Assembly (NCBI GenBank): GCA_937958185.1
Contig: CALFFN010000024.1
Location: forward strand, 1-55,955
Direction of reading: 5' to 3'
DNA from: an uncultured Neglectibacter sp.
GTDB taxonomy: Bacteria > Bacillota > Clostridia > Oscillospirales > Acutalibacteraceae
Length of the DNA: 55,955 bases
The position numbers and the translations under genes are program-made. The notes under the pieces were generated by a model, which saw only the letters and a list, made by a program, of their open reading frames with translations, had not been told where the DNA came from and ran no database searches. Below, piece by piece: positions 43,016 to 52,572 of the stretch. The stretch's first letter is position 1; the number at the start of each line of letters is the position of its first letter.

Positions 43016-44095
43016 TTATTCTTCTCCAAAGAAGCCGCTTTCCGGCTTGATGTCGATCTTCCAGCCGGTGAGCTTCGCCGCCAGCCTTGCGTTCTGCCCC
43101 TTGTTGCCGATCGCCAGCGAAAGCTGGTTATCCGGCACGGTGACCTTGCAGGAGCGGGAACCGTCCTCCGCTACCTCTACGGAGATCACATTGGCGGGGG
43201 AAAGCGCCGCCGCGATAAAGGCGCAGGGGTCTTCGCTGTATTCCACAATGTCTATTTTTTCGCCGCCCAGCTCGTCTACGATCTCCGAAACTCTGGCGCC
43301 CCTGGCACCGATGCAGGCGCCCACGGCGTCCACGTCCGGATTGTGGCTGATGACTGCCAGCTTGGTGCGGGAGCCGGCTTCCCGGGAAACCGCCTTGATC
43401 TCCACCGTGCCGTCATAAATTTCCGGCACCTCTGTTTCAAACATGCGCTTTACAAGCTCCGGGCGGGTCCTGGAAATGATGGCTTTCGGTCCCTTTTCCG
43501 TCTCCCGGACGTCGACTACATAGACTTTTATGTAGTCGCCCTCCCGGACAGACTCCTCGCCGATCTGCTCGTTCTTGGGCAGGACCGCTTCCGCCTTGCC
43601 GATCCGCAGGGAGATCGCCCCGGTTTTGGGGTCTACCCGCTCTACCAGGGCGCTGACCAGCTCCTGGTACTTGGACTGGAACTCCTGCATGACCTGCCCG
43701 CGCTCGCTGTCACGGATCCCCTGCCGGATAATATTTCTGGCGGTCTGCGCCGCCACTCTGCCGAACTGCTTGGTGTCCAGCTTTTCCCTGACAAAGCCGC
43801 CCACCTCGGCGGTGGGGTCGGTTTCCTTTGCCTTATCCAGCAAGATCTGGCGGTTGGGGTTTTCCACCTCTTCCACGATCTCACGCTTCAGGAACACGTC
43901 GAATTTCCCGGTGGCGGGGTCGATATCCATGTCCACGTCTTCATTGCCGTAATTGTTTTTGCAGGCGGTGGAAATTGCCTTCTTGATCTTATCCAGCATA
44001 AATTCCGCCGGAATGCCTTTTTCCTTTTCCAGCAGCTCCAGCGCCAGAAATAATTCTTCGTTTCCCTGCTTCTCGGGTTCTTTTTTCTTTGCCAT
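43016..44095 (-). CDS. nusA: Transcription termination/antitermination factor NusA
   Basis: A 359-residue NusA of the short Firmicutes type without C-terminal acidic repeats. It has an N-terminal RNA polymerase-binding domain (LALELLEKEKGIPAEFMLDKI), an S1 domain (about 135-200), then two KH domains with RTKLAVISHNPDVDAVGACIG and LAIGNKGQNARLAAKLTGWKIDI. RBS AAAGGAGAG. Confidence 0.97.
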   Translation of the reverse strand: MAKKKEPEKQGNEELFLALELLEKEKGIPAEFMLDKIKKAISTACKNNYGNEDVDMDIDPATGKFDVFLKREIVEEVENPNRQILLDKAKETDPTAEVGGFVREKLDTKQFGRVAAQTARNIIRQGIRDSERGQVMQEFQSKYQELVSALVERVDPKTGAISLRIGKAEAVLPKNEQIGEESVREGDYIKVYVVDVRETEKGPKAIISRTRPELVKRMFETEVPEIYDGTVEIKAVSREAGSRTKLAVISHNPDVDAVGACIGARGARVSEIVDELGGEKIDIVEYSEDPCAFIAAALSPANVISVEVAEDGSRSCKVTVPDNQLSLAIGNKGQNARLAAKLTGWKIDIKPESGFFGEE

Positions 44096-44134
44096 GGTAC
44101 TTTTCTCTCCTTTTTCCGTTTCCGGGATTTTTCC

Positions 44135-44623
44135 TCACAGCTCTTCGATGACGTTCACTGAGGAACATTCTTTCTTTTCTAAGGTACAGCTGGTTTCCTC
44201 GTCCAGCTGCAGCTCAAATTCTCCGCCGGGCTCCGCGCGCAGCAGCACGCCCTCCAGCACCCGTGTGCCGTTTTCCAGCGGACGAATGAGCTTTACCCGC
44301 ACCGGCTCCCCAATATATGCCTGGAAATGCTCCGGGCGGGTGAGCTTCCGCTCCCAGCCGGGGGAGGACACCTCCAGCACATATTCCTGAGAGATGGGGT
44401 CTTCCCTGTCCAGCACCGGGTCGATGGCATGGGTCATATCCACGCAGTCGTCAATGGAAACGCCGCCGTCCTTGTCGATGAAAACACGGAGATACCAGTC
44501 CGCGCCCTCCTTGACAAACTGCACGTCCCAGACCCGCAGCCCCAGCTCCTGTGCCAAAGGCTCCGCCATGTCCCGCACCCGTTCCGCCGTACTTTTCTTT
44601 TTGCCTTCCGGGTTCAAGCTCAT
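44135..44623 (-). CDS. rimP: Ribosome maturation factor RimP
   Basis: A 162-residue 30S maturation factor. N-terminal domain features LRVFIDKDGGVSIDDCVDMTHAIDPVLD, and the SSPGWERKL(T)RPEHF segment marks the start of the Sm-like C-terminal domain. ATG 44623 follows GGAAAGGAAGG. First gene of the rimP-nusA-ylxR-ylxQ-infB-rbfA-nrnA-truB-ribF operon. Confidence 0.95.
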   Translation of the reverse strand: MSLNPEGKKKSTAERVRDMAEPLAQELGLRVWDVQFVKEGADWYLRVFIDKDGGVSIDDCVDMTHAIDPVLDREDPISQEYVLEVSSPGWERKLTRPEHFQAYIGEPVRVKLIRPLENGTRVLEGVLLRAEPGGEFELQLDEETSCTLEKKECSSVNVIEEL

Positions 44624-44646
44624 CCCTTCCTTTCCATAAGCAAACA

Positions 44647-44670
44647 AAAGAGCGGGTCGCCCCACTCTTT
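44647..44670 (-). promoter_or_regulatory. Leader hairpin of the rimP operon
   Basis: On the minus strand AAAGAGTGGG-GCGA-CCCGCTCTTT, a GNRA-looped stem followed by TGTTTG, between promoter and rimP. It may be an attenuator responding to NusA levels. The T-run is weak. Confidence 0.5.
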
Positions 44671-44695
44671 CATCATCGTCCTATTACCATCACTG

Positions 44696-44724
44696 ATTAT
44701 ACCACCCTGTTTCTGGAAAATCAA
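44696..44724 (-). promoter_or_regulatory. Sigma-A promoter of the rimP-nusA-infB operon
   Basis: TTGATT, 17 bases, perfect TATAAT on the minus strand, giving a leader of about 65 bases. Confidence 0.85.
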
Positions 44725-44762
44725 GGGTTTTTCCTGATTTCTTCCAGATTTTCCGGGCTTTT

Positions 44763-45302
44763 TTACGTTTCCAGCTGCCGGGAGAGGAACATGGCGGCGG
44801 CTTTCAGGCTTTCGATCGCTTCGCCGCTGACCCTGGGCGGGGACTTTTCCCCCTTCAGCAGCGCCACCGCGCCCATGGCGTCCCCCACGGAGACCACCGG
44901 GAACACCGCCAGCGCCGCCGCGGGGATATCCTTGCAGACCAGCACCGTGTTTTCCCCGCCGGTGATAAAGTTCCGCCGGGACTGGATCAGCTCGTCCAGC
45001 TGGGGCGCCACCGGCTTGTGGAGCAGCTCCTTCTTCGCCGGTCCCGCAATGGCGATGATCTGCTCCGTGTCGCACACCACGGCGGCATGCCCGGTAAGGT
45101 TCACCAGCGTTTCCGCGTAGGCGGAAGCCAGCTGGGACATTTCTCCCACCGGGGAGTATTTTTTCAAAATGACCTCGCCGGAAACGTCTGTGAATATCTC
45201 CATAGGCATTCCCTCCCGTATTTTCAACGTGCGGCGAATTTCCTTGGGAATGACCACTCTGCCCAGATCGTCGATCCTCCGTACAATTCCCGTTGCTTTC
45301 AT
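44763..45302 (-). CDS. spoVT: Stage V sporulation regulator SpoVT
   Basis: A 179-residue forespore transcription factor. The N-terminal AbrB/SpoVT swapped-hairpin DNA-binding domain is unmistakable (MKATGIVRRIDDLGRVVIPKEIRRTLKI), and a C-terminal GAF-like domain follows (about 60-179). SpoVT tunes sigma-G genes during late sporulation. It supports a spore-former together with cwlJ-gerQ. RBS ACAGGAGGA. The 280-base gap upstream shows no clear sigma-A promoter, as expected for a sporulation gene, and I could not assign a sigma-G site with confidence. Confidence 0.94.
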   Translation of the reverse strand: MKATGIVRRIDDLGRVVIPKEIRRTLKIREGMPMEIFTDVSGEVILKKYSPVGEMSQLASAYAETLVNLTGHAAVVCDTEQIIAIAGPAKKELLHKPVAPQLDELIQSRRNFITGGENTVLVCKDIPAAALAVFPVVSVGDAMGAVALLKGEKSPPRVSGEAIESLKAAAMFLSRQLET

Positions 45303-45581
45303 GCAGATTCCTCCTGTAGATTCCTGCCCAAAGGCTGATTTGATACATTTTGCCCGCAGCCGGACGATTCCGTATCCGTGCCGCGGCTCTGTTTTGTCCT
45401 GCTAGCCTAGTATTTCCCACCCTTTCTTTCTTTATCCGCTTTTTGCAGGTTCTGGGAGCAGAAATCTTTCCGAAAAATTCTGGTTGAACAAAGGGCTGCA
45501 AAACGAAAAAATCAACCCTTGGGAGCCGCGCGATATACTGCGGCGCTGCCGCTGAAAAAAGCTGTTTCCAGGATAGAGCGG

Positions 45582-46142
45582 CTACATTGGTTTCAGATTT
45601 TGATTGAGCCTGTCCACCATCCACGCGATTCGCTTTTCCCTCCCGGCGTCTGTCTTCGCGTCGAAATATGCCCGCGCGTAGGTCTTTTTTACCGACGGAG
45701 ACATCGCCAGAAAGTTGGTAAAGGCGGGCTCATATTTTTCCAGTAACGCGGAAAGCCGGGCAATTTGCTCCTCTGTGACCGCTGCGGGTTTTGGCGCGTC
45801 CCATTCGCCGTTTTTCTGAGCCTCCTCTATCTTCTTCCTGCCGAAATCGGTCATGAGCCCCCGGGCTTCAAGACTTTTGACCAGCGCCTTATTTTTTTCC
45901 GACCACTTGCTTTTCTCCCTGCGCAGGGAAAAATATTTTTTATAGGTTTTTTCATCGATGCTCTGCATCTGCCCGTCTATCCACCCAAAGCAGAGGGCTT
46001 CTTCCAGCGCTTCTTCCGCTTTGATCGTTTTTGGTCCCTTCGCTTTGCCAAATAAAAGCCACACGCCGCCGCTTGACAGGCAGTGCCCGGCAAGCCACCG
46101 CCTGAATTCTTCCCTACTGGCAAACTCCATGATATCGCTCAT
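45582..46142 (-). CDS. YdeI/OmdA-family protein
   Basis: A 186-residue cytosolic protein of the YdeI/OmpD-associated family. Segments FRRWLAGHCLSSGGVWLLFGKA and EEALCFGWIDGQMQSIDEKTYKKYFSLRREKSKWSEKN are characteristic, and the C-terminal OmdA helix bundle ends the protein. Family members are annotated as bacteriocin-protection or stress proteins, but the biochemical role is not established. RBS GGGAGAGGAAAAGC. Confidence 0.88.
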   Translation of the reverse strand: MSDIMEFASREEFRRWLAGHCLSSGGVWLLFGKAKGPKTIKAEEALEEALCFGWIDGQMQSIDEKTYKKYFSLRREKSKWSEKNKALVKSLEARGLMTDFGRKKIEEAQKNGEWDAPKPAAVTEEQIARLSALLEKYEPAFTNFLAMSPSVKKTYARAYFDAKTDAGREKRIAWMVDRLNQNLKPM

Positions 46143-46212
46143 GCTTTTCCTCTCCCTTTCCCCGCTTGCTGGAAAAATGCGGCTCCCTCTGTTTTTTAAT
46201 TCGTAATAAGAT

Positions 46213-46252
46213 AACGCCGACCGAAAAGTAACTGCTTCCCGGTCGGTGTTCG
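46213..46252 (-). terminator. Hairpin after the substrate-binding protein gene
   Basis: CGCCGACCG and CGGTCGGTG pair around a 16-base loop. The following T-run on the minus strand is short, so terminator activity is moderate at best. Confidence 0.45.
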
Positions 46253-46285
46253 TTTTCTTGAAGTATGATATCCAAAAAGGAAAAT

Positions 46286-47350
46286 TTACTGCTTTTCGCC
46301 TGCGCTTTGCGCCGCGGCTGGGGTGGAGGTATAAAAATTGGCTGCTTCCAAAACCTCCGCGGGGAAAACGGTTTTCAGCTCGTCCAGCGTTGTCTGGCTG
46401 AAATAGGTCTGGTGGGCGGAAAGCTCCGCCACCGGCACCTCCGCTACAGACTTGCCGGACATCAGTTCCACCGCCATATCCGCCGCCTGACGGCCTATGG
46501 CGTCATAGTCCGGGCTGACCGCCGCCAGCGCGCCGCTTTGCACATAGGCGTCCGCCCCGGCGTACCACGGGCGCTTGGCGGCGCTTGCCGCCGCTGCCAC
46601 CGTGGCAGCCACAGGATTTACCGTGCTGTCGATGGGGGTGAAAATTGCCCCGGCTTTGCCGCACAGCTCGGTGACTGCTTTTGTCACTTCCTCCGGCTTT
46701 GCGCCCTTTGCCAGGGTGGTTTCCACCACCTCGAGCTGCTTCTCGCCGCAGTATTTTTTCAGTTCCTCTGCCTGCGCCCTGGAAACGGCTTCCTGCGGAT
46801 TGTACAGCACGCCAAAGGTCTTCAGGTTCGGGTCGGCCTGCAATGCAAGGTCCACCACCGCGGAAACGGTGGAGCCGCTCCGCACGCCGGTCACGTTGCT
46901 TCCCAGCGTCCCCAGCTCCTTTTCCGGGTCGGCAACATCGGCAAAGACCACCTTCACCTCTGTCTGATCCGCAGCGGCAATGGCTGCTTTAGCCGCCGGG
47001 GAAGAGATTGCCACGATCATATCCACCTTGTCCGTGACGAATTTCTGACAGATGGTCTCCGCTTTTTTTTCATCGCCGCCGGCATTTTGATAGTCGATCT
47101 TCAGCTGGCTTTCGCCGCAGTCCCATTCCTCCAGGCGGCTCATGAACGCTTCCCGAAGCGCATCGTAGGAGGGGTGCTCCGCGTATTGCAGCAAGCCGAC
47201 CTGATAGGGCTTGTCAATGCCTGCCGCCGAAGCGCCCGGCTGGGAAGACAGGCTGGAGCCGTCGTCCTTCTTTTTGGAGCAGCCGCCCAGCAGCCCTGCC
47301 AGCAGCACCACACACAGCGCCGCGGCACAGATCCTTTTCCAATTTTTCAT
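46286..47350 (-). CDS. ABC transporter substrate-binding lipoprotein (TrpX/PF04392-like)
   Basis: A 354-residue lipoprotein with signal peptide and lipobox LLGGCS. The mature part matches the ABC_sub_bind family (periplasmic-binding fold; YQVGLLQYAEHPSYDALREAF, then VDMIVAISSPAAKAAIA, VFADVADPEKELG, VTGVRSG). Known members bind tryptophan or other aromatic amino acids. It is an orphan: no permease or ATPase of that type adjoins. The start is uncertain because no strong ribosome site precedes 47350, 47362 or 47380; 47350 best fits a signal peptide. Confidence 0.85.
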   Translation of the reverse strand: MKNWKRICAAALCVVLLAGLLGGCSKKKDDGSSLSSQPGASAAGIDKPYQVGLLQYAEHPSYDALREAFMSRLEEWDCGESQLKIDYQNAGGDEKKAETICQKFVTDKVDMIVAISSPAAKAAIAAADQTEVKVVFADVADPEKELGTLGSNVTGVRSGSTVSAVVDLALQADPNLKTFGVLYNPQEAVSRAQAEELKKYCGEKQLEVVETTLAKGAKPEEVTKAVTELCGKAGAIFTPIDSTVNPVAATVAAAASAAKRPWYAGADAYVQSGALAAVSPDYDAIGRQAADMAVELMSGKSVAEVPVAELSAHQTYFSQTTLDELKTVFPAEVLEAANFYTSTPAAAQSAGEKQ

Positions 47351-47476
47351 GTCAATCGCCATGCGATACAGAATCCGCACAAAAAGCCATGAAAAAGCAG
47401 CCTTTTGCGCCCGGTATCGTTCCTTCCTTTGTATTTTTCACCCGTTTTGTCATTCTTACAAAAGCTTGAATGGAGT

Positions 47477-48931
47477 TCAGCCGTTACTCTTGGCAAGCTG
47501 GGAAACCAGCTTGTCCACCTCGGTCTTCCGCACGACGCCGTTAAATTCCCCGTCCAGCAGGGCGACGCAGCGGTCGTTTTCGATGGCGTAAAATTCCACC
47601 GTATTCCCGGCAGAACCGTCAAAATACTTGTATTCCACATGGAGCAGGGGAGCGCCGCTGTACTCCTCCCGATCGGTGGAGAGCACCGCCACGCTGATTA
47701 AATTCTGATAAAGCGACCGATAGGTTTCATACTCGACCTCACTGCCGCCGGCATTTTTAATGGACAGGTCGTATTCGGTGCTGTCCTCGGTGGATTTCTC
47801 CTCATTCACCGTCCTTGTGGCGGTAAAGCCATACGCCATATCGCCGTTCACGGTGAGGGACAGGGAAGACACATTTTTAATATTGGGCAGACAGATGTAA
47901 CTCATACGCTGCTTCAGCACATTTGTTTCAGCCCAATCCGCCACGGCGCTTCCGCTGACCTTATAGATCATGTCCCGATCGTCCAGCAGCAGATATCTGC
48001 TGCCGTCCAGCTCGGCGCCGCTCACCGTCATGGTGTGGCTATCCTCGTTCAGCTTGAACTCCACCTTCGCGAAAGGCTCTGTCAGCCCGTATTCCTCCAG
48101 CGTTTCCTCTGTCAGATGGGCTGCCACGACCTCGGTGGCAGTGGGAGCCTTCAGCGCCGCCGTCATGTTTTCAAAGCCGGTAGAGCCGGATTCCGCCTTG
48201 ACCGGCTTCGTCATATAGAACACGCTGGTCGCGTCTTCATTGTATTCAATTTCAATTTCCTCCGGGAAATTGCTGCCGGAAAGCTTGACGGAGTACAGGA
48301 TATCGGCAAGCGTTTCGATGGACTGGGAACCGTTTTCATCGGTGACCGTTCTGGTCCTGTCCTCCACGGAATACAGGAAGGTGCTGAAATAACCGAATTT
48401 GCTGCCATACAGCAGGTCGGCAATGTTTGCGGCGATATACACCGTGTTATCCTTCAGCACGTACCGCCCGGTAGACTCCCCGGCGGCGTTGCCCAGAACC
48501 AGCTTCTGCGCCGAGCCGTCCTTCCCGGTGACCTCCACCTCTACGGCGTTTTCCCCGGCAAGCCCGAAGTCCTCCAAATTGTCCCGGCTGCCCAGATTTT
48601 TGCTGGCGGGCATAGTGGTCAGGGACTGCACCGAGCTGGTGATGGAGGCGGTGTTCAGCTCGCAGTCTTCATAGTCCTTCAGGGTGAAATCCTCGCCCTG
48701 GGGAACAAAGGTAAAGCTGTCCTGGGAATTTTTCACGGAAATGGCGGAGACGTCCTCCGTCTTCGTATCCATAATGTTTTCCTGCACGGCGGAAGAGGTC
48801 TCCGCCGGAGAAGAAAGGGAGGACGTGCTGTCCGCGTCCGCGCCGGGCAGGAACCGCAGCGCCGCCGCAGCGCCGCCCAGAACGATCAGGACCGCCGCCA
48901 TGATAAGCAGATTTCTTACGGACTTTTTCAT
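47477..48931 (-). CDS. DUF4340 membrane-anchored protein of a Gld-type ABC cluster
   Basis: A 484-residue protein with an N-terminal signal anchor (LLIMAAVLIVLGGAAAALRFL) and a long extracytoplasmic region of repeated beta-rich modules, as in DUF4340 proteins. Phrases such as LTVNGDMAYGFTATRT and VEVTGKDGSAQKLVLGN are typical. These proteins accompany GldG-like proteins and ABC-2 exporters. It is last in the operon, five bases after the GldG-like gene. The ligand or substrate is unknown. Confidence 0.85.
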   Translation of the reverse strand: MKKSVRNLLIMAAVLIVLGGAAAALRFLPGADADSTSSLSSPAETSSAVQENIMDTKTEDVSAISVKNSQDSFTFVPQGEDFTLKDYEDCELNTASITSSVQSLTTMPASKNLGSRDNLEDFGLAGENAVEVEVTGKDGSAQKLVLGNAAGESTGRYVLKDNTVYIAANIADLLYGSKFGYFSTFLYSVEDRTRTVTDENGSQSIETLADILYSVKLSGSNFPEEIEIEYNEDATSVFYMTKPVKAESGSTGFENMTAALKAPTATEVVAAHLTEETLEEYGLTEPFAKVEFKLNEDSHTMTVSGAELDGSRYLLLDDRDMIYKVSGSAVADWAETNVLKQRMSYICLPNIKNVSSLSLTVNGDMAYGFTATRTVNEEKSTEDSTEYDLSIKNAGGSEVEYETYRSLYQNLISVAVLSTDREEYSGAPLLHVEYKYFDGSAGNTVEFYAIENDRCVALLDGEFNGVVRKTEVDKLVSQLAKSNG

Positions 48932-48935
48932 AGGC

Positions 48936-50609
48936 TTACAGGTGCCTCCTCTTCAGGAAGATAACAAGCCCCGTAATGAGGATCACCAGCGGCAGACCAA
49001 TGGTGAACACGCCCAGCCCCAGCAGGTTGACGGTGCTGGCGGAAGCGGACACGTCCAAAACGTTGGTCTGCACCTGATTGGTGCTGACGGTGACCTGGCT
49101 GTCGTCCGTGCCGGTGCAGTAGCCCAGCACATCGGAAATATAGCTTCTGTCGCTGAAAGAAGACGTCATGAAGTCGTCCAGGAACACGTAAGAGGAACCG
49201 AACACCACCACGCTGCGGGCGGTGGATTCGCCGTCCACTCTGGGGCGCTTTTCAGAAATGCACGCCACCGTCTGGGAGGACTTCTGCAGGTTTTCCGCGT
49301 CGGCCTCGGTCATGTCCTCCGTAGCGACATAGGCGTTTTCCGAGGTGGTCCACAGCTTCGCCGTCTTTACCACGTCGCCGTTGGACTCAAACAGCATGGT
49401 GATAGGGCGGCTGGAGGGGGACACCAGATAATTGTATTCGTTTTCATTGAGCAGGTCCGTGGTATGGTCCACCAGCACATAGCTGGCGTTGCGCAGGGCA
49501 ACCCTGGAAGCGTCTGTTTCCGCCACTACGCCTTCCTCCACCCGGATACCCCACTCCTCCAAAAAGGCGGACAGCTTGGGCAGCTCGCCCTGAGAGGTGT
49601 GGAAGGTCACAAGCAGCGCGCACTGCTCCGGGCGGGTGGTATCGTCGATGTATTCCCGCAGCTTTGCGATCTCCGCGTCGGTATAGTCCGTAGTGGGGGT
49701 AGGGATCATCAAAATCTGGGTGTTCTCCGGAATCTCCTCGGTGAGGAAGTTTACCTCTTTCACATCAAAGTTCCTGGCTTCCAACAGGCTGCGGAAATTG
49801 CCCATGACGTCGGAGGTCAGCAGCTCCCCGTGCCCCGTGGCAATGGTCATCACGGGCACCTTGTCCATGTTGACCACCTCCAGGGCGCTTGCCAGGGCAC
49901 TGTCCACCTTGGAAAACACGTCATAGGCATAGGTGGACTGGTTCTGCGTCACGGAAAACAGGTCTGTTACAGACAGCACCTTATGGCGCTTCTCCGTTTC
50001 CACCAGCACAGAGCCGGTGCGCAGGGAGTCATCGGGGTAGGAGCTGATAAAGGTAGGGTTGGTGTCGGGGTCGATAAACTCCACAGAGATGTGGGAATTT
50101 ACCTCCCGCAGCTTTTCCGCCAGATTCGCCACCTGGCTGTATTCCAGCTGATAGTAGGCGGTAGAGTAGATGGTGTCCTTGCGGTAGGCTTCCTCCGCGC
50201 CGATCAGGTAGATCGTGGTATCCTGCTCCACGCCTTTGGCGATCTCCACCGCCTGGTCGGACAGGGTGTTGAGCTTCTGGGCGGTCAGGTCAATGTTCAT
50301 GGAGGGGAACCGCTCGGTGAGCAGGCCCACCAGGATATTGAGCACCACCACAATGGCGATGAACACCACCGTCATGATGGTCGCCATGGAGCCGCGTTTG
50401 AATTTATTGCTGCCAAACGGGTTGCCCCGCTTCTTTTTCTTCTCGGTCTCCCTTTGGGAGACTTCCTCCGAGGGAGCCTGTGCTTCCTCCGCTTCCTGCG
50501 GGGCTTCTGCCGCCGCTTCCGTTTCTTCTATCATCTGTTCCGTTTCGGGCAGTTCGGTCTGCTGACCCTCCTGCTCGATCCGGGTCTCGTCCTTATGATT
50601 GGTTTCCAT
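48936..50609 (-). CDS. GldG-family ABC auxiliary protein
   Basis: A 557-residue membrane protein. An acidic Glu/Gln-rich cytosolic N-terminus (about 1-75) precedes a transmembrane segment near 76-96 (IMTVVFIAIVVVLNILVGLL). The extracytoplasmic domain begins with NIDLTAQKLNTLSDQAVEIAKGV, the signature of the GldG/ABC-type uncharacterised family. A second transmembrane segment lies at the C-terminus (LLGLGVFTIGLPLVILITGLVIF) with a basic KRRHL end. RBS GAAAGGAAG. Confidence 0.87.
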   Translation of the reverse strand: METNHKDETRIEQEGQQTELPETEQMIEETEAAAEAPQEAEEAQAPSEEVSQRETEKKKKRGNPFGSNKFKRGSMATIMTVVFIAIVVVLNILVGLLTERFPSMNIDLTAQKLNTLSDQAVEIAKGVEQDTTIYLIGAEEAYRKDTIYSTAYYQLEYSQVANLAEKLREVNSHISVEFIDPDTNPTFISSYPDDSLRTGSVLVETEKRHKVLSVTDLFSVTQNQSTYAYDVFSKVDSALASALEVVNMDKVPVMTIATGHGELLTSDVMGNFRSLLEARNFDVKEVNFLTEEIPENTQILMIPTPTTDYTDAEIAKLREYIDDTTRPEQCALLVTFHTSQGELPKLSAFLEEWGIRVEEGVVAETDASRVALRNASYVLVDHTTDLLNENEYNYLVSPSSRPITMLFESNGDVVKTAKLWTTSENAYVATEDMTEADAENLQKSSQTVACISEKRPRVDGESTARSVVVFGSSYVFLDDFMTSSFSDRSYISDVLGYCTGTDDSQVTVSTNQVQTNVLDVSASASTVNLLGLGVFTIGLPLVILITGLVIFLKRRHL

Positions 50610-50672
50610 TTTGTAGTCATCTTCCTTTCTCTGTGCCGCCTGGGCGCTTCACGGTTTTCTGAAAAACTTCCC

Positions 50673-51377
50673 TTAATTCCAGCGGCGGCTTTCCAGCCTG
50701 CGGGCGGTCAGGAACACAAACACCGCCATCACACTGAGGAAAAACACAGTGCTGGAAATGCTGAAGATCCCCTGGGTGAAGGTGGTATACCTGCTGTTGA
50801 AGGAAACCCAGCCCACCAGGGCGCTGACCACCTGATTGGACACGGCGGACGCCATGCTGTCGATCAGCATCAGCAGCACGGAGATCACGAACGTACCGAT
50901 AGCGGCAATGACCTGGCTGACGGTCAGGCTGGAAATAAACACGCCGATGGAGATCATGGCGCCGCCGTACAGCAGCGTGCCCAGGTAATTGCCGATGATC
51001 TCTCCCCACGCGGGAGAGGAGAAAAAGGACATTGCCACCGCGGGCAGAAGCCCCAGAGAGGAAGCGACGAAGAACACGAAAAAGCAGGACAGGAATTTGC
51101 CCAGCACGATGGACGTTACCCCTATGGGCGCTGTCAGCAGCACCTGGTCGGTCTTGTTTTTCTGGTCGTCGCTCATGCTGCGCATGGTGATAATGGGGAT
51201 CACCATCATGCTGTAGGAAAACATGGTGCTGTATACCCGCCCGATGTAAGAGGAAGACCCCATTACCATCACCTGATAGTAAAACAGACCGTACAGCGCC
51301 GCCAGAACGGCAATGCATACATACCCTACCGGGGAATTAAAATAGGAGCGGAGCTCCCGCTTGAAAATTGCGATCAT
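50673..51377 (-). CDS. ABC-2 type permease (GldF-like)
   Basis: A 234-residue permease with about six transmembrane segments. It starts with IFKRELRSYFNSPVGYV, a typical ABC-2 coupling helix, and contains PIITMRSMSDDQKNKTDQVLLTAP, the conserved GldF-type cytosolic stretch. Its ATG overlaps the ATPase stop (ATGA). It forms the membrane part of the exporter with the GldG/DUF4340 proteins. Confidence 0.9.
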   Translation of the reverse strand: MIAIFKRELRSYFNSPVGYVCIAVLAALYGLFYYQVMVMGSSSYIGRVYSTMFSYSMMVIPIITMRSMSDDQKNKTDQVLLTAPIGVTSIVLGKFLSCFFVFFVASSLGLLPAVAMSFFSSPAWGEIIGNYLGTLLYGGAMISIGVFISSLTVSQVIAAIGTFVISVLLMLIDSMASAVSNQVVSALVGWVSFNSRYTTFTQGIFSISSTVFFLSVMAVFVFLTARRLESRRWN

Positions 51378-52384
51378 GCCTGATACCCTCCCTGTTCCGT
51401 TTCTTTCTGCTGCTCTGCGGAATCATTCTCCTCAGAGGAAGACGCCAGCGCGGCGTCGCTGTTTGTCAGCTGCAGGAACAGGTCCTCCAGCGTCAGGTCC
51501 ATATTCTTCATGGCAAGCAGCGACCAGCCCTTTCTTGCGATCAGGGAAAATACGTCGCGGCGCAGGTCTACGCTGGGCTCGGATTCCACGGTCATCTCGA
51601 ACACGCCGGATTCCTTTTCCCCCAGGGACTCCACGCTCAGCACATGGGGCAGACCTTTCAGGGCGTGGTACAGCTCCCGTTCCGGGGCTTCCGCACGGAG
51701 CAGGAGGCGGTGGTCCTTGGACAGGTCATGCGCCAGCGTATCGGTGGCGCCGTCCGCCACCACCCTGCCGTTGTTGATGACGATAATGCGCTCGCATACC
51801 GCCTGCACCTCGGGCAGGATATGGGAGCTGAGGATCACGGTGTGGTTCTTCCCCAGGTTCGTGATAAGCGTCCTTATCTCGATGATCTGCTTGGGGTCAA
51901 GACCTACGGTGGGCTCGTCCAGGATCAAAACGGGCGGGTTGCCGATCAGCGCCTGCGCAATGCCCACGCGCTGCTTGTAGCCCTTGGAAAGGTTGCCGAT
52001 CAGCCGGTTGTACACCTCTTCGATCTTCACCAGCTTGCAAATTTCCGACAGGTGCTGTTCTCTGGGCAGCTTTGCTTTCTTCAGGTCATACATGAAATTC
52101 AGGTATTCCTTTACCGTCATATCCATATAAAGGGGCGGCTGCTCCGGAAGATATCCAATCAGCTTCTTGACCTCCTGGGGCTCCTCCAGCGTGTTCTTTC
52201 CCGAAACCAATACCTCGCCGGAGGTGGCGGAAAGATATCCTGTCACAATGTTCATCGTGGTGGATTTTCCCGCGCCGTTTGGTCCGAGGAAGCCCACGAT
52301 AGAGCCCTCTTCTACTGTAAAACTCACGTGATCCAGCGCCAGCTTTGTGCCGTAGCGCTTCGTGAGATTTCTAACCTCTACCAT
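51374..52384 (-). CDS. ABC transporter ATP-binding protein (GldA-like)
   Basis: A 336-residue ATPase. Walker A GPNGAGKST, signature LSKGYKQRVGIAQAL, Walker B LILDEPTVGLDP, H-loop SSHILPE. A C-terminal accessory region of about 110 residues, as in drug- and Gld-type ABC-2 ATPases, follows the nucleotide-binding domain. RBS AGGAGGAATCAGGTGAA. First gene of the four-gene operon ending at 47477. Confidence 0.94.
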   Translation of the reverse strand: MVEVRNLTKRYGTKLALDHVSFTVEEGSIVGFLGPNGAGKSTTMNIVTGYLSATSGEVLVSGKNTLEEPQEVKKLIGYLPEQPPLYMDMTVKEYLNFMYDLKKAKLPREQHLSEICKLVKIEEVYNRLIGNLSKGYKQRVGIAQALIGNPPVLILDEPTVGLDPKQIIEIRTLITNLGKNHTVILSSHILPEVQAVCERIIVINNGRVVADGATDTLAHDLSKDHRLLLRAEAPERELYHALKGLPHVLSVESLGEKESGVFEMTVESEPSVDLRRDVFSLIARKGWSLLAMKNMDLTLEDLFLQLTNSDAALASSSEENDSAEQQKETEQGGYQA

Positions 52385-52440
52385 TTCACCTGATTCCTCC
52401 TGTTTTTCCAGCTTGTCCCAAAATGGGAGCTAACTTATAA

Positions 52441-52469
52441 ATAGTACAGCAAAACCGGGATATTTGCAA
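52441..52469 (-). promoter_or_regulatory. Promoter of the Gld-type ABC operon
   Basis: TTGCAA, 17 bases, TACTAT on the minus strand, about 57 bases before the start codon. Confidence 0.65.
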
Positions 52470-52572
52470 GCCTTTTCCCCGAAAGGACCTCTTTTCCCCG
52501 ATTTTCTTTTCCACAGCATACTCCGCCATTGTGAACATACGGTGAATATCGGGTGATTGTTTCCCGCCGCGC

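Noticed and set aside
40211..44053. 1280-codon plus-strand open frame
   Set aside because: It is antisense to infB, ylxQ, ylxR and nusA; GC-biased codons keep the opposite strand open.
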